NCBI RefSeq assembly: GCF_965118125.1 | Contig: NZ_OZ221288.1 | Location: forward strand, 1,054,001-1,118,000 | Length of the DNA stretch: 64,000 nucleotides | Direction of reading: 5' to 3' | Source of the DNA: Pararobbsia alpina_A | Lineage (GTDB): Bacteria; Pseudomonadota; Gammaproteobacteria; Burkholderiales; Burkholderiaceae | In this document: positions 52,194 through 61,925 of the stretch, one piece after another | Numbering within the stretch: the stretch's first letter is position 1 | How the letters are laid out: every line of letters begins with the position of its first letter | Made by a program: the position numbers and the translations under genes | Notes under the pieces: model-generated | The model's input: the letters and a program-made list of their open reading frames with translations, nothing else | Databases searched by the model: none | Told to the model about the DNA's origin: nothing

Positions 52194-52218
52194 AAACTAT
52201 CAGCTACACCGATAGTTT
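52194..52218. promoter_or_regulatory. LysR-type operator (YeiE-like) before the yeiH-like gene
   Basis: AAACTATC (52194-52201) and GATAGTTT (52211-52218) form a perfect 8-bp inverted repeat with a 9-base spacer and contain the T-N11-A pattern of LysR sites. It lies 79 bp before the YeiH start, partly overlapping a TTTATA -10-like element. Confidence 0.65.
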
Positions 52219-52296
52219 ATAGCCGAAATGACGATTTCACATATACGTCAAAGTTGCTTATTCTTTTTTCATCTTTGCTTATATCGAAATCTGGAT

Positions 52297-53433
52297 ATGA
52301 ACTCCGTCCCGACCACTGCCCCGGCGTCCGCCGCCCCGGGGTTTTTTCGCGCGCATCGCGGCGAACTCAACGGGTTTCTGTTCGTCGCGCTGTTCGCGGC
52401 GGCGGTGACCCAGATCTCGGCCATCCCGGCAATCAGCCGCCTGGGCCTCAGTTCATTGATCATCGGCATCGCATCGGGCGTGCTCTACGGCAACGTCGTC
52501 CGTGAAGCGATGCCCGAAAGCTGGGCGTCCGGAGTGAATTTCGCCGCTCGACGCCTGTTGCGCATCGCCGTGGCGTTTTATGGTCTGCGGATCAGCTTTC
52601 AGGAAATCGCGACGGTCGGCGTGCAGGGACTCGCGGTGTCCGCGACAATCGTTATCGTCACGCTGGTCGCCGGTACGTGGCTCGGCACGCGATTGCTCAA
52701 GCTCGATCGTGAAGAAGCGTTGTTGACCGCTGCAGGTAGCGCGATCTGCGGCGCGGCTGCGGTGCTCGCATTCGAATCGACGCTGCAATCGAAGCCGCAC
52801 AAGAGTGCCATCGCGGTCGGTACCGTCGTGCTGTTCGGTACGCTGTCGATGTTTGTGTATCCGGCGCTGTTGCGCGTCGGCCTGATTCACCTCGACACGG
52901 TCGGCACCGGACTCTTCTTTGGCGGCACGATTCATGAAGTTGCGCAGGTCGTCGGTGCCGCCAGTGCCGTCAGCCCTGAAGCGACGCATATCGCAACGAT
53001 CGTCAAGATGACGCGCGTGCTGATGCTCGTGCCCGTCCTGCTCGTGCTGACTGTATGGCTTGCACGTCGCGATGCATCGAATGCACACGGGTCGAGCCAC
53101 GCATCGAGCCATGCCACGGTGGAATCGGCACACGCACATGCCGCAGGCAACCATCCCGCCCGTCGCAAGATCGCGGTGCCCTGGTTTGCGATCGGTTTTC
53201 TTGCGCTGGTCGGTGTGAACTCGCTGCATCTGCTGCCCGATACCGCAGTGCACTCGATCAACACGATCGATACCTTCGCACTCACGATGGCCATGACCGC
53301 GCTCGGCATCGAAACGCGCTTCGCGCAGATCCGCCAGGCCGGCCCGCGTGCCCTGCTCTTCGGACTTGGGCTCTACGTGTGGCTCATCGCCGGCGGCCTC
53401 GGCGTTACGTATCTCGCCGAGCACCTGCTCTGA
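52297..53433 (+). CDS. YeiH-family (UPF0324) membrane protein, putative sulfate exporter
   Basis: The 378-residue inner-membrane protein has about ten helices and the family core motifs: RRLLRIAVAFYGLRISFQEI, GSAICGAAAVLAFES, and FFGGTIHEVAQVVGA. These are constant in YeiH/UPF0324 proteins, suggested to export sulfite/sulfate or related anions. A His/Ser/Ala-rich loop (AHGSSHASSHATVESAHAHAAG) between helices near residue 285 is an unusual low-complexity insertion. The ATG at 52297 matches homologs; the open frame to 52228 includes part of the operator region. A long bidirectional terminator follows. Confidence 0.9.
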   Translation: MNSVPTTAPASAAPGFFRAHRGELNGFLFVALFAAAVTQISAIPAISRLGLSSLIIGIASGVLYGNVVREAMPESWASGVNFAARRLLRIAVAFYGLRISFQEIATVGVQGLAVSATIVIVTLVAGTWLGTRLLKLDREEALLTAAGSAICGAAAVLAFESTLQSKPHKSAIAVGTVVLFGTLSMFVYPALLRVGLIHLDTVGTGLFFGGTIHEVAQVVGAASAVSPEATHIATIVKMTRVLMLVPVLLVLTVWLARRDASNAHGSSHASSHATVESAHAHAAGNHPARRKIAVPWFAIGFLALVGVNSLHLLPDTAVHSINTIDTFALTMAMTALGIETRFAQIRQAGPRALLFGLGLYVWLIAGGLGVTYLAEHLL

Positions 53434-53567
53434 TCGACCTTAACGCCAAATGAGTGCGTAGCGACGTTGCAGGTGTCGCGACAACGCACGTGATCGGCAA
53501 ATGCAGGCTAGCTAACGCGAGTCCGCACATTCTCTCCGCTGCCTCGACCACCTGTTCCGATCGCAAC

Positions 53568-53607
53568 AAAACGACAAGGCCCGCTAAATTGCGGGCCTTG
53601 TCGTTTT
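53568..53607. terminator. Bidirectional rho-independent terminator
   Basis: A perfect 17-bp inverted repeat with a 6-base loop; the outer ends are AAAA and TTTT, the inner part is GC-rich (GGCCCGC/GCGGGCC). It lies between convergent yeiH-like and efflux operon genes and serves both. Confidence 0.95.
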
Positions 53608-53624
53608 AACCGCCACTACACGCG

Positions 53625-55181
53625 CTACGTTGCAGGCTTGGCCGTCGTTGCAGGTGCTGCCGACGTTGCCTTCGGTGCGGCGTTGTCGTGCACGGTGTCG
53701 TGCAGACTGTTGCCTTCGTAGTCGACCGGCGGGTTGCCCATCGCATCGAACAACGTTGCCGTATCGGCGAGCCGCTGCGCACGTGCGCGTACGTACTGCA
53801 CGCGTGCACTCTGATACTGCTGCCCTGCACTCAGCGTTGCATAGAACGGCGTCGCACCGAGCTTGTATCTCGAGTCCGTATCGCGCGTCATGCCTTGTGC
53901 GGCGTCCATCGCACGACGCGTCTGCGTCACGGTGTTCGCATCTTCATCGAGCGAGACCAGCGTGTTCGCCACCGTCTGGAACGCGGACAGCACCGTCTGC
54001 TTGTACTGCGAAACCGCGACCTGATACGACTCTTCGTATTGATGCTTACGCGCGACGAGCGCGCCGCCGTGGAAGATCGGCTGCGTGAGGTTCGCACCGA
54101 TGCTCCAGATCATGCCCGCGGGCGACGAAAACGTCGTCCAGTCAAAGCCGCCGCGACCGTACGAGGCCGAGAGCTTGAGCGTCGGGAACATCGACGCCGT
54201 CGCGGCGCCCGCCTGATCGGCCGCTGCGCGCAACGCGGCTTCGGCCGCGAGAATATCCGGCCGCTGATGAACCAGCTCGGACGGCACGGCCACCGGCACA
54301 TTCGTCGGCAGATGCAAATCGTCGAGCGACAGCGGTTCAGGCGCCTTGTCCGGCGTGCGGCCGATCAACACCGCTTGCGCGTGACGCATCGCGAGCAATT
54401 GGGCGCGCAACGCGGGCAATGTCGCCGCAGCATTCGCCGCATCCTGCTCGGCGCTCAACGCATCGTCACTCGACGCGCCACCAAGCTTGTACCGTGCAGC
54501 CGTTTGCTGCGAACGTTGCTCGCCGAGGTCGACCAGCTTCTCGGTCGCAACGACCTGATCGTTGAGCGAGGCCACATTGATCGTCGCGATCACGATATTG
54601 GCGGCCAGCGTGCGACGCGTCGACTCCAACTGAAACGCCTGCTGTTGCACTTGACCCGCGAGCGCACGGTCAGCGAGCAACGAGGCCCCGAAAAAGTCGA
54701 ACGTATAGGACGCCTGGACCTGCGCGACGAACACGTTCTCGAGGAAGGTTTCTTCCGTCGGCAGAATCGGAATGCCAAGCGAACGCTGGCGCGACGGCGC
54801 GAAGCCCACATCGACGCTCGGGAACAAGTTGTTGCCGATCTCCGAACGCAGCCCCTCCCGCGCGGACTTCAGCGAATGCTGAGCCGCCGCGAGCGACGGA
54901 CTGTTCGCAAGACCTTCGTCGACGAGCGCATTGAGCGCATCGGAGTTGTAGCCCTTCCACCACTCCGGCACGGGTTGCGCACCGACGTCGAGTTGCTGAG
55001 ACACGCCATCCGCCGCGGGCAGCTTCGCTGCCTGCCCCTGCACCGAGTAATGATCGGGCGATGCCATCGCAGGCGGATTGCGATCGGGCCCGAACAGGCC
55101 GCAGCCTGCGAGCGCCAGCGTCAGCGCGCCGAGCGCGAACGTCGTATTCAACGAAATCACATGTCGACCGGGCTTGTTCAT
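53625..55181 (-). CDS. Outer-membrane efflux factor (NodT/OprM-like lipoprotein)
   Basis: The 518-residue protein has a lipoprotein signal ending in the lipobox LALAGC (Cys about residue 27) and two OEP repeats with long coiled-coil stretches (SPSLAAAQHSLKSAREGL; second repeat SELVHQRPDILAAEAALRAAADQAGAA trimmed). It is the TolC-like channel for the efflux pump encoded upstream. The ATG at 55181 has GGGAGG four to five bases before it and overlaps the RND gene stop by four bases. The Ala/Thr/Pro-rich C-terminal 25 residues are low-complexity. It is the last gene of the operon before a strong terminator. Confidence 0.92.
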   Translation of the reverse strand: MNKPGRHVISLNTTFALGALTLALAGCGLFGPDRNPPAMASPDHYSVQGQAAKLPAADGVSQQLDVGAQPVPEWWKGYNSDALNALVDEGLANSPSLAAAQHSLKSAREGLRSEIGNNLFPSVDVGFAPSRQRSLGIPILPTEETFLENVFVAQVQASYTFDFFGASLLADRALAGQVQQQAFQLESTRRTLAANIVIATINVASLNDQVVATEKLVDLGEQRSQQTAARYKLGGASSDDALSAEQDAANAAATLPALRAQLLAMRHAQAVLIGRTPDKAPEPLSLDDLHLPTNVPVAVPSELVHQRPDILAAEAALRAAADQAGAATASMFPTLKLSASYGRGGFDWTTFSSPAGMIWSIGANLTQPIFHGGALVARKHQYEESYQVAVSQYKQTVLSAFQTVANTLVSLDEDANTVTQTRRAMDAAQGMTRDTDSRYKLGATPFYATLSAGQQYQSARVQYVRARAQRLADTATLFDAMGNPPVDYEGNSLHDTVHDNAAPKATSAAPATTAKPAT

Positions 55182-58100
55182 GCTGCCTCCCGCGGTGCTT
55201 CGTCCCGCTTGACGCGGAACCACAGCGCATAGAGCGCCGGCAGATAAAACAACGTCAGAATCGTTGCCACCGTAATGCCGCCCATCAGTGCCGTCGCCAT
55301 CGGACCAAAGAAGTTACTGCGCAACAGCGGAATCAGTGCGAGCACGGCGGCGGCGGCCGTCAGCGTAATTGGCCGGAACCGACGCACTGTCGCGCCGATG
55401 ATCGCGTCGAAACGACTGTGCCCGCCCCGGATGTCCTGCTCGATCTGATCGACGAGAATCACCGAGTTACGCATGATGATCCCGAACATCGCGATCGTAC
55501 CCAGCATCGCCACAAAGCCGAACGGCATGTGGAAGAGCAACAGCGCGAGCACCACACCGATCAACCCGAGCGGCGCAGTCAGCACCACCATCAGCACGCG
55601 GCTGAAGCTTTGCAGCTGGACCATCAGCAGCACCAAGACCGCCACCACCAGCAAGGGCATTTCGGCATTGATCGATCCCTGCGCCTTGCCGTTTTCTTCC
55701 ACCGCGCCGCCGATTTCAATCCGATAGCCGATCGGCAACTGCTTGCGCAGTTCGCCGAGCTTCGCATCGATGACGTTGGTCACATCGATGCCCTGCTTGT
55801 TGTGCTGAACGTCGGACTGCACGGTAATCGTCGGCTGGCGGTCGCGTTCCCACACCACGCCGTACTCGAGACCGTACGTAAAGCGTCCGAGCGCAGCGAG
55901 CGGCACAGCCGTGCCCGACGGCGAAGGCACCGCCAGGCGTTCGATCTGCGAAGGATCGATACGATCGCGCTCAGGCGCTCGCAAGTCGACGCCAATCAGC
56001 TTGTCGCGTTCGCGGAACTGCGTGATCGTGTAGCCCGTCAGCGACATCTGCAGATAGTTGGCGATATCTTGCGACGAGATATTGAGCGCGCGCGCCTTGT
56101 TCTGGTCGACTTCGAAATGCACCGAGCGCTCGGCGGGTTCATCCCAGTCGTATTGCACGTTCACCGTATCGGGGTTCGCGCGCATGATCTGCGCGACCTG
56201 ATCCGACAACGAACGCACGGTGCCGATTTCCGGGCCCGTCACGCGGAACTGCACGGGGTAACCAATCGGCGGGCCGTTTTCGAGGCGGCTGATCCGCGTG
56301 CGTACCGACGCGAAATCATTGCGCAGCACGACGTCGAGTTCCTGTGCGAGTTTCTCGCGATCCTTGATCGTCTTGGCGGTGATCACGAACTGCGCGAAAT
56401 TCGGCGACGGGAGCTGTTGATCGAGCGGCAAATAGAAACGCGGTGCGCCCGAACCGACGAAGTCGACATAGTGATCGATCTCGGGTCGCTTCGAGATGAC
56501 CTGCTCGAAGCGCTGCGTCTCACGCAGTGTCGCCGCAAACGATGCACCTTCGGGCAAGCGGAAATCCACCAGCAACTCGGTGCGATCCGAACTCGGGAAA
56601 AACTGCTGCGGCACGAGCGTAAAGCCCGCGAGCGCCACGATAAACAAGACAATCGTGATGATCAGCACGCGCAGGCGACGGTCCACGCACCAGCCAATCC
56701 ACCCGCGCAGGCGCGTATAGAACTTCGTATCGTAGATATCGTGATGCTCGTGCTTGATGCTGCCGTCTTCATGATGACCGAACGCACGACGCGTCGGATG
56801 CTCGGACAGAATGCGATAGCCCAGCAGCGGAATCACGATCACGGCCGCCAGCCACGATAACAATAGTGCGATCGCCGAGACCTCGAAGATCGACCGCGTG
56901 TACTCGCCCGTTGCCGACTTCGCGAGCGCGATCGGCAAAAAGCCCGACACCGTCACGAGCGTACCGGTGAGCATCGGAAATGCCGTGCTCGTATAAGCGT
57001 AGGCCGCGGCGCGCATGCGATCGAAGCCCTGCTCCAGTTTGACCGCCATCATTTCGACCGCAATGATCGCGTCGTCGACGAGCAGACCCAGCGCAAGAAT
57101 CAGCGTGCCCAGCGACACCTTGTGCAAGCCGATATCGAAGACGTACATGAACAGCGACGTCGCCGCGAGCACGAGCGGAATCGAAATCACGACGACCATC
57201 CCGGTGCGGACCCCGAGGCTGATCAGGCTGACGACGAGCACGATACCGATGGCTTCGGCCACGGCTTCGACGAAGTCATCGATCGAATGCTTGACCGCAT
57301 GCGGCATGCTCGAGACTTCCGTGAGCTTGAGACCCGCGGGCAACGCTGCTTGCAGACGCTTGATCGTGCCGTCGAGCGACTTGCCCAGCGCAATCACATC
57401 GCCCTTGGGCGCCATGGTCACGCCGATGCCCAGCACGTTCTTCCCCCCAAACCGCATGTATTCGGTCGGAGGATCTTCAAAGCCGCGCTTGATCGTGGCG
57501 ATGTCACCGAGGCGAATCACCCGGTTATTCACGCGAATCAGCGTATCGGCCAGCTTGTCGACGTCCTGGAACTGGCCGCTCGGACGGACGTAGACGCGAT
57601 CGGTCGACGTCTGAAACACGCCGGCTGCCGCGACGGCATTCTGCGCGTTGACCGCATCGGCGATCTGTTGCGGCGTCAGCCCCAGTTTGGCGAGTTGCGC
57701 GTTTGCAATCTCGACGTAGACGCGCTGTTCCTGGTCAGCCAGAAAATCGACCTTGTTGACGCCCGGCACACGCAGCAGTTCGACACGCAAGCGTTCGGCG
57801 TAGTCGTGCATCTGCGCGAAGTTGAACCCGTCGCCTTGCAGCGCATAGATGTTCGTGTAGACGTCGCCGAACTCGTCATTGAAGAACGGTCCCTGCACAC
57901 CGGGAGGCAACGTGTAGGCGATGTCGCCGACCTTCTTGCGGACCTGGTACCACGTGTCAGGCACCTGCGACGGCGGCGCCGCATCCTTGATCGTGAAGAA
58001 CAGCTGCGATTCGCCGGGGCGCGAGTAGCTGCGCAGGAAGTCGACGTCCGGCGTTTCCTGCAGCTTGCGCGCGATCGTGTCCGTCACTTCTTCCTGAACC

Positions 58101-58543
58101 TGACGCGCGGTCGCACCCGGCCATAGCGTGCGGATCACCATCACCTTGAAGGTGAACGGCGGATCTTCGGACTGCGCGAGCTTGCCGTACGACAGCACGC
58201 CAAACAGCGTGATCAGCGCAAGCAGGAAGGTCACCAGCGCCTGATGGCGCAGTGTCCATGAAGACAGATTGAAGTGATGCGCAACTTCAGCGGGTTCAAG
58301 CGGCGGCTGCGCGTGCGCATCATGGCCGTCGTGCGATGCATTCGATGCGGTCGGCGTGCCTGATGCAGTCGACGCACCTGATGCACTCGACACATCTGAT
58401 GTGGCCGATGCGCCCGATGTGCTCGTCGTGCCTGATGTACTCGACGTGCCCGACGGATTCGATGTGCCTGATGACGCACCCGATGTGTTCGATCCACCCG
58501 GCGTCTGCGAGTCGCCGGGGGTGTCGTGTCGCTCGTCGGTCAT
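55178..58543 (-). CDS. RND-family efflux pump inner-membrane subunit (TriC/MuxB-like)
   Basis: The 1121-residue protein has the RND layout: TM1, a large periplasmic loop, TM2-7, a second loop and TM8-12. The proton relay pair is in LGLLVDDAIIAVEMM of TM4 (two Asp), and GxxxGTLVTVSGFLP marks TM6. Sequence style (EDPPFTFKVMVIRTLWPGATA; LQETPDVDFLRSYSRPGES) fits the TriC-like group. The first 85 residues are a Ser/Thr/Gly/Ala-rich extension (SGASSGTSNPSGTSSTSG) with no counterpart in normal pumps, followed by a His-rich stretch. Start and stop overlap the neighbouring genes by four bases each, so adaptor, pump and channel are coupled. Confidence 0.93.
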   Translation of the reverse strand: MTDERHDTPGDSQTPGGSNTSGASSGTSNPSGTSSTSGTTSTSGASATSDVSSASGASTASGTPTASNASHDGHDAHAQPPLEPAEVAHHFNLSSWTLRHQALVTFLLALITLFGVLSYGKLAQSEDPPFTFKVMVIRTLWPGATARQVQEEVTDTIARKLQETPDVDFLRSYSRPGESQLFFTIKDAAPPSQVPDTWYQVRKKVGDIAYTLPPGVQGPFFNDEFGDVYTNIYALQGDGFNFAQMHDYAERLRVELLRVPGVNKVDFLADQEQRVYVEIANAQLAKLGLTPQQIADAVNAQNAVAAAGVFQTSTDRVYVRPSGQFQDVDKLADTLIRVNNRVIRLGDIATIKRGFEDPPTEYMRFGGKNVLGIGVTMAPKGDVIALGKSLDGTIKRLQAALPAGLKLTEVSSMPHAVKHSIDDFVEAVAEAIGIVLVVSLISLGVRTGMVVVISIPLVLAATSLFMYVFDIGLHKVSLGTLILALGLLVDDAIIAVEMMAVKLEQGFDRMRAAAYAYTSTAFPMLTGTLVTVSGFLPIALAKSATGEYTRSIFEVSAIALLLSWLAAVIVIPLLGYRILSEHPTRRAFGHHEDGSIKHEHHDIYDTKFYTRLRGWIGWCVDRRLRVLIITIVLFIVALAGFTLVPQQFFPSSDRTELLVDFRLPEGASFAATLRETQRFEQVISKRPEIDHYVDFVGSGAPRFYLPLDQQLPSPNFAQFVITAKTIKDREKLAQELDVVLRNDFASVRTRISRLENGPPIGYPVQFRVTGPEIGTVRSLSDQVAQIMRANPDTVNVQYDWDEPAERSVHFEVDQNKARALNISSQDIANYLQMSLTGYTITQFRERDKLIGVDLRAPERDRIDPSQIERLAVPSPSGTAVPLAALGRFTYGLEYGVVWERDRQPTITVQSDVQHNKQGIDVTNVIDAKLGELRKQLPIGYRIEIGGAVEENGKAQGSINAEMPLLVVAVLVLLMVQLQSFSRVLMVVLTAPLGLIGVVLALLLFHMPFGFVAMLGTIAMFGIIMRNSVILVDQIEQDIRGGHSRFDAIIGATVRRFRPITLTAAAAVLALIPLLRSNFFGPMATALMGGITVATILTLFYLPALYALWFRVKRDEAPREAA

Positions 58544-59739
58544 CGTGCGGCTCCCTGCGGTGCCGGACCGTCGACGTCGCCTTCGCCGCTGAAGAGCGGC
58601 TTCACGGGCTTCACATGCTGGCCCGCGAACACCGTGTGGACACCGGCCAGCACGATTTGCTCGCCATCGCGAATGCCATTCACCAGCGTCGTCGTGCGTT
58701 CGCCGTAGCTGCGCACATCAACAGGACGCAACTCGAGCGTCGAATCGCTTGCGCGAACAACCCATACGGCCGGTGTGCGACCTTGATGGAAGATCGCTGT
58801 CGACGGTACCGTGAACGTAGGCCCACCGTTGCCACCTGCATGAGCCACAGCCGCAGACGAAGCAGACGATGCAGCACCCGCAATGGCCGCACCGGATGCA
58901 GCTTGCGGCGCGAGCACAGCGTCCCCCGTCATGCCAAGGCGAACTTCATTGCCCGGCTGCGCGAGCGTCAGTTTCACGCGGAAAGTACGGCTTTGCGGAT
59001 CGGCGGCCGGTGCGATCTCGCGGACCTTCGCGTCGTAGCTGCGACCGGGCAAGGCCTGGAACGTCACCGTCGCAGCCTGACCGACCTGAATACGTCCGAG
59101 ATCACTTTCGGCCGCATCGAGAATCACATCGACATCACCGCTCCACGCGAGTCCATAGACCGCCTGACCCGCAGACACGACCTGACCCGTATCCGCGTTT
59201 TCGCTGGTGATCCAGCCGTCGTGGTCCGCACTCAGCGTGTTGTACTGAAGATTGTTTTGCGCGACGACGAGTTGCGCCGCAGCCTGATCGCGACCGGCGA
59301 GCGCCGACGCGTAGTTGTCCTGTGTCTGCTCGAGTTGATTCGTTGCGATCAGGTTCTGCGCGGCTTGCGCTTTGTCGCGATCGAGCTGCTGCTTGGCAAA
59401 CACGAGGCGATGGTCTGCCGCATCGAGCGAGGCTTGCGCGCTCGCAGCCTGCTTCTGGGAGTCGGCCGGATCGAGTCGCGCGACGACCTCGCCCTTATGC
59501 ACCGTATCGCCGAGACGGACTTTGCGCTCGATAAGCTTGCCCGCGATCCGGAACGACATCACGTTCGAATAGCGCGACTGGACTTCAACGGGATAACGCA
59601 CCGCCAATCCACCTGCCGTTCCCGCGTCGGGATGCACGGGCAACGCCACCACCACGGCCGGCGGTGCGGTCTGCTCGGCTGCCCGATGACAGGCCGAGAG
59701 TGCCACCGTGCACAGCGCAACGGTCGCGATCTTTTTCAT
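58540..59739 (-). CDS. RND efflux periplasmic adaptor lipoprotein (HlyD/AcrA-like)
   Basis: The protein (about 399 residues from ATG 59739) has a lipoprotein signal (KKIATVALCTVALSAC), a lipoyl half-motif (KVRLGDTVHKGEVVARLDP), a coiled-coil hairpin (SAQASLDAADHRLVFAKQQL) and a beta-barrel domain. An Ala/Ser insertion (AIAGAASSASSAAVAHAGG) sits in the barrel region. The start is unclear: AAGGAG (59910-59915) is ideally placed for a GTG at 59904, which would add 55 residues ahead of the signal, whereas ATG 59739 has no ribosome site but gives a normal lipoprotein. First gene of the efflux operon; overlaps the pump gene by four bases. Confidence 0.88.
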   Translation of the reverse strand: MKKIATVALCTVALSACHRAAEQTAPPAVVVALPVHPDAGTAGGLAVRYPVEVQSRYSNVMSFRIAGKLIERKVRLGDTVHKGEVVARLDPADSQKQAASAQASLDAADHRLVFAKQQLDRDKAQAAQNLIATNQLEQTQDNYASALAGRDQAAAQLVVAQNNLQYNTLSADHDGWITSENADTGQVVSAGQAVYGLAWSGDVDVILDAAESDLGRIQVGQAATVTFQALPGRSYDAKVREIAPAADPQSRTFRVKLTLAQPGNEVRLGMTGDAVLAPQAASGAAIAGAASSASSAAVAHAGGNGGPTFTVPSTAIFHQGRTPAVWVVRASDSTLELRPVDVRSYGERTTTLVNGIRDGEQIVLAGVHTVFAGQHVKPVKPLFSGEGDVDGPAPQGAAR

Positions 59740-60107
59740 GGACGCATGGATGTGCCCGCGCGCGGACGTCGTCACACGCGCATGGGTCGTGCCCGAACGC
59801 GATGCGCCCGGTCCGCCGAAGCGATTGAAATCGGCACTGGCCCTCAGGGCCAGCGGCGGACGATGCCGCGAGGCGGCACGAGACAACAGGTCCATCACGT
59901 TCACGACGACTCCTTTTAGCGAAGCTTCGAGGCAACAGCGATGATGCGCGTACAACGATGTGGAGCGGATGCTGAAAACGTTGCAGCGGCAGTTACGCTC
60001 GTTCGCGATATTCGATTAAGTCCTGACTACAAAGCCGCTGCGATCCCCGATGCGTTACGGCCACACTGACGCTTTCAAACGGCAAGGAAATACATGCACG
60101 CATCTTA

Positions 60108-60121
60108 ATACACAGTTGTAT
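60108..60121. promoter_or_regulatory. Candidate operator of the TetR repressor
   Basis: ATACA-CAGT-TGTAT inverted repeat in the divergent region 59740-60174 between the efflux operon and the TetR gene; a related ACATGTATGT lies at 60150-60159. A TTGGAT/TACGAT pair with 16-base spacer just before the TetR start is a likely promoter. Confidence 0.5.
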
Positions 60122-60174
60122 CTCAATTCAATCCCGAACTTGGATTTGGACATGTATGTGCTACGATCCGAGCC

Positions 60175-60816
60175 ATGACCCGCAAACGCTTAACAAGAGA
60201 AGAAAGCCGAGACCAGACGCGCCAGCGCCTGCTGGACGCGGCTGAGAAGCTCATCGCCAAGAAAGGACTCGCCGCCACGAGCGTCGAGGACATCGCCGAC
60301 GCCGCCGGTTACACGCGCGGTGCGTTCTATTCGAACTTCGGCGGCAAGAATGATCTGTTTATTGAATTGCTGCGCCGCGATCATCAGCAAGCCACTGATG
60401 AGATGAATGCGTTGCTGAGCGACGATATTCCCGTCGATCAGTTACAAGAGCGAACGCGCGAGATGTATAGCCAGCTCTATCGCGATAACGAGTGCTTCAT
60501 GAACTGGACCGAGGCACGCATGGCGGCGGCGCGCGACGCGAAGTTCCGCGTGAAGCTTTCTGCGCTGATGCAGGAAAAGCGTATGCAGATCGCGAAGTTC
60601 ATCGAATATTTCTATGGGCGCGTGGGCGTCCAGCCGCCGGCCTCGCCTGAAGAGATGGCCATGGGCTTTATGAGTCTCGTGGAAGGGGTCACGCTATTTA
60701 TGCTGTCGACCCCGCAGGACATGAATGCCGCGCAGGCCGAGTCGATCCTCTCGTTGTTTGTCGACTCGCTGATGGAATTGGCGGTCATCAAAGGCAAGTC
60801 GCACAAACGGGCCTGA
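60175..60816 (+). CDS. TetR/AcrR-family repressor of the efflux operon
   Basis: The 213-residue regulator has an N-terminal HTH (KKGLAATSVEDIADAAGYTRGAFYSNFGGKNDLFIELL) typical of AcrR-like efflux repressors, and a helical C-terminal ligand pocket (GFMSLVEGVTLFMLSTPQDM). It is divergent from the adaptor-RND-channel operon and is the natural candidate to repress it and itself. The ATG at 60175 is directly preceded by the promoter; the Shine-Dalgarno is weak (GAGCC). It is convergent with a DMT gene, 34 bp apart. Confidence 0.9.
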   Translation: MTRKRLTREESRDQTRQRLLDAAEKLIAKKGLAATSVEDIADAAGYTRGAFYSNFGGKNDLFIELLRRDHQQATDEMNALLSDDIPVDQLQERTREMYSQLYRDNECFMNWTEARMAAARDAKFRVKLSALMQEKRMQIAKFIEYFYGRVGVQPPASPEEMAMGFMSLVEGVTLFMLSTPQDMNAAQAESILSLFVDSLMELAVIKGKSHKRA

Positions 60817-60850
60817 CCGGGACGACCTGTGCGGTTGCATAGCGCGTGGA

Positions 60851-61732
60851 CTACACCGACCGCGTTTGCGGCAGCTTGATGCGGCCGGTGATGAGTGCCG
60901 CGCCGAGCAGAATCACGACACAGCCGACGATCATCATCGCCGTCACGTGTTCGCCAAGGAACACGGCGCCCCAGATCATGCCGAAGATCGGGATCAGGAA
61001 CGTGACCGATGCGGCGTGCGCAGCGCCGACATGCGCGATCAGCCGGAAATACAGCACGTATGCCACGCCCGTGCACAGCAACCCCAGCAGGATCGTTGCG
61101 CCCCATGCGCGCGCCGAGACAGGCGCCTGCGGCAACGTCAGCAACGCGGGCACCGTCAGGATCAATGTCGCGAAGAACATACTTGCGAAGGCAACGGTCA
61201 TCGGCCTGACACCGACGAGATGCCGCTTCGAATAGTTCGCAGCGAAACCATATGACAGCGTCGCGACGAGCACGGCGCCGATCGCGCTCGGGATCGTGCC
61301 GCTCGACAACGTCAAGGTATCGGACACCAGCACCGCGACGCCCCCGATGCCCAATACAAGCCCCAGCACCGACGTACGCGTGAGCGGCACGCGGAACCAG
61401 ATCGCAGCGATGGCTGCCGTCCAGAGCGGCGTCGTCGCATTGAGAATCGAGTCGAAGCCCGCGTTCAGGTACAGCATCGAGTAACCGAACATACAGAACG
61501 GCAGCGCCGAGTTGGTGATGCCGACGACCAGCAACGGCTTCCAGGCGCGCCGGATTTCCGACCGCGCAGTGCCATCGAACACGATCATCGGTGCAAGCAT
61601 CAAAGCCGCGATGCCGACACGCAGCGCAATCATGACGACCGGCCCGAACTCAGGCGCGGCCACACGCATAAACAAGAACGACCCGCCCCAGAGGGCGGCC
61701 AGCACCAGCAATTCGACTGTGTTGCGATTCAT
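60851..61732 (-). CDS. DMT-superfamily (EamA) permease
   Basis: The 293-residue inner-membrane protein has ten helices in two EamA repeats. It starts NTVELLVLAALWGGSFLFMRVA, the standard EamA N-terminal motif, and the second repeat contains FLIPIFGMIWGAVFLGEHVTAMM, close to the RhaT/EamA signature. Substrates of such exporters include amino acids, thiols and aromatic compounds; none can be assigned. The ATG at 61732 fits; the longer frame to 61831 adds a polar stretch without a ribosome site. Confidence 0.87.
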   Translation of the reverse strand: MNRNTVELLVLAALWGGSFLFMRVAAPEFGPVVMIALRVGIAALMLAPMIVFDGTARSEIRRAWKPLLVVGITNSALPFCMFGYSMLYLNAGFDSILNATTPLWTAAIAAIWFRVPLTRTSVLGLVLGIGGVAVLVSDTLTLSSGTIPSAIGAVLVATLSYGFAANYSKRHLVGVRPMTVAFASMFFATLILTVPALLTLPQAPVSARAWGATILLGLLCTGVAYVLYFRLIAHVGAAHAASVTFLIPIFGMIWGAVFLGEHVTAMMIVGCVVILLGAALITGRIKLPQTRSV

Positions 61733-61925
61733 TCCCGCACCGTCAAGCAATTGAAAGGATAAATTGTACGGGACTCGGCAACGGGCCAGACACCGGGCCT
61801 TGGCGTAAGTCCTGCCGCAGTGCCGGGACATATGCCTCTGCCACGGAGCCTATGACAGAACAGTGATGCGCCCACTCCTGCCGCACCTCAGGTCCGCACC
61901 CCAGGTCCGCATCTGCCGGACCCGA

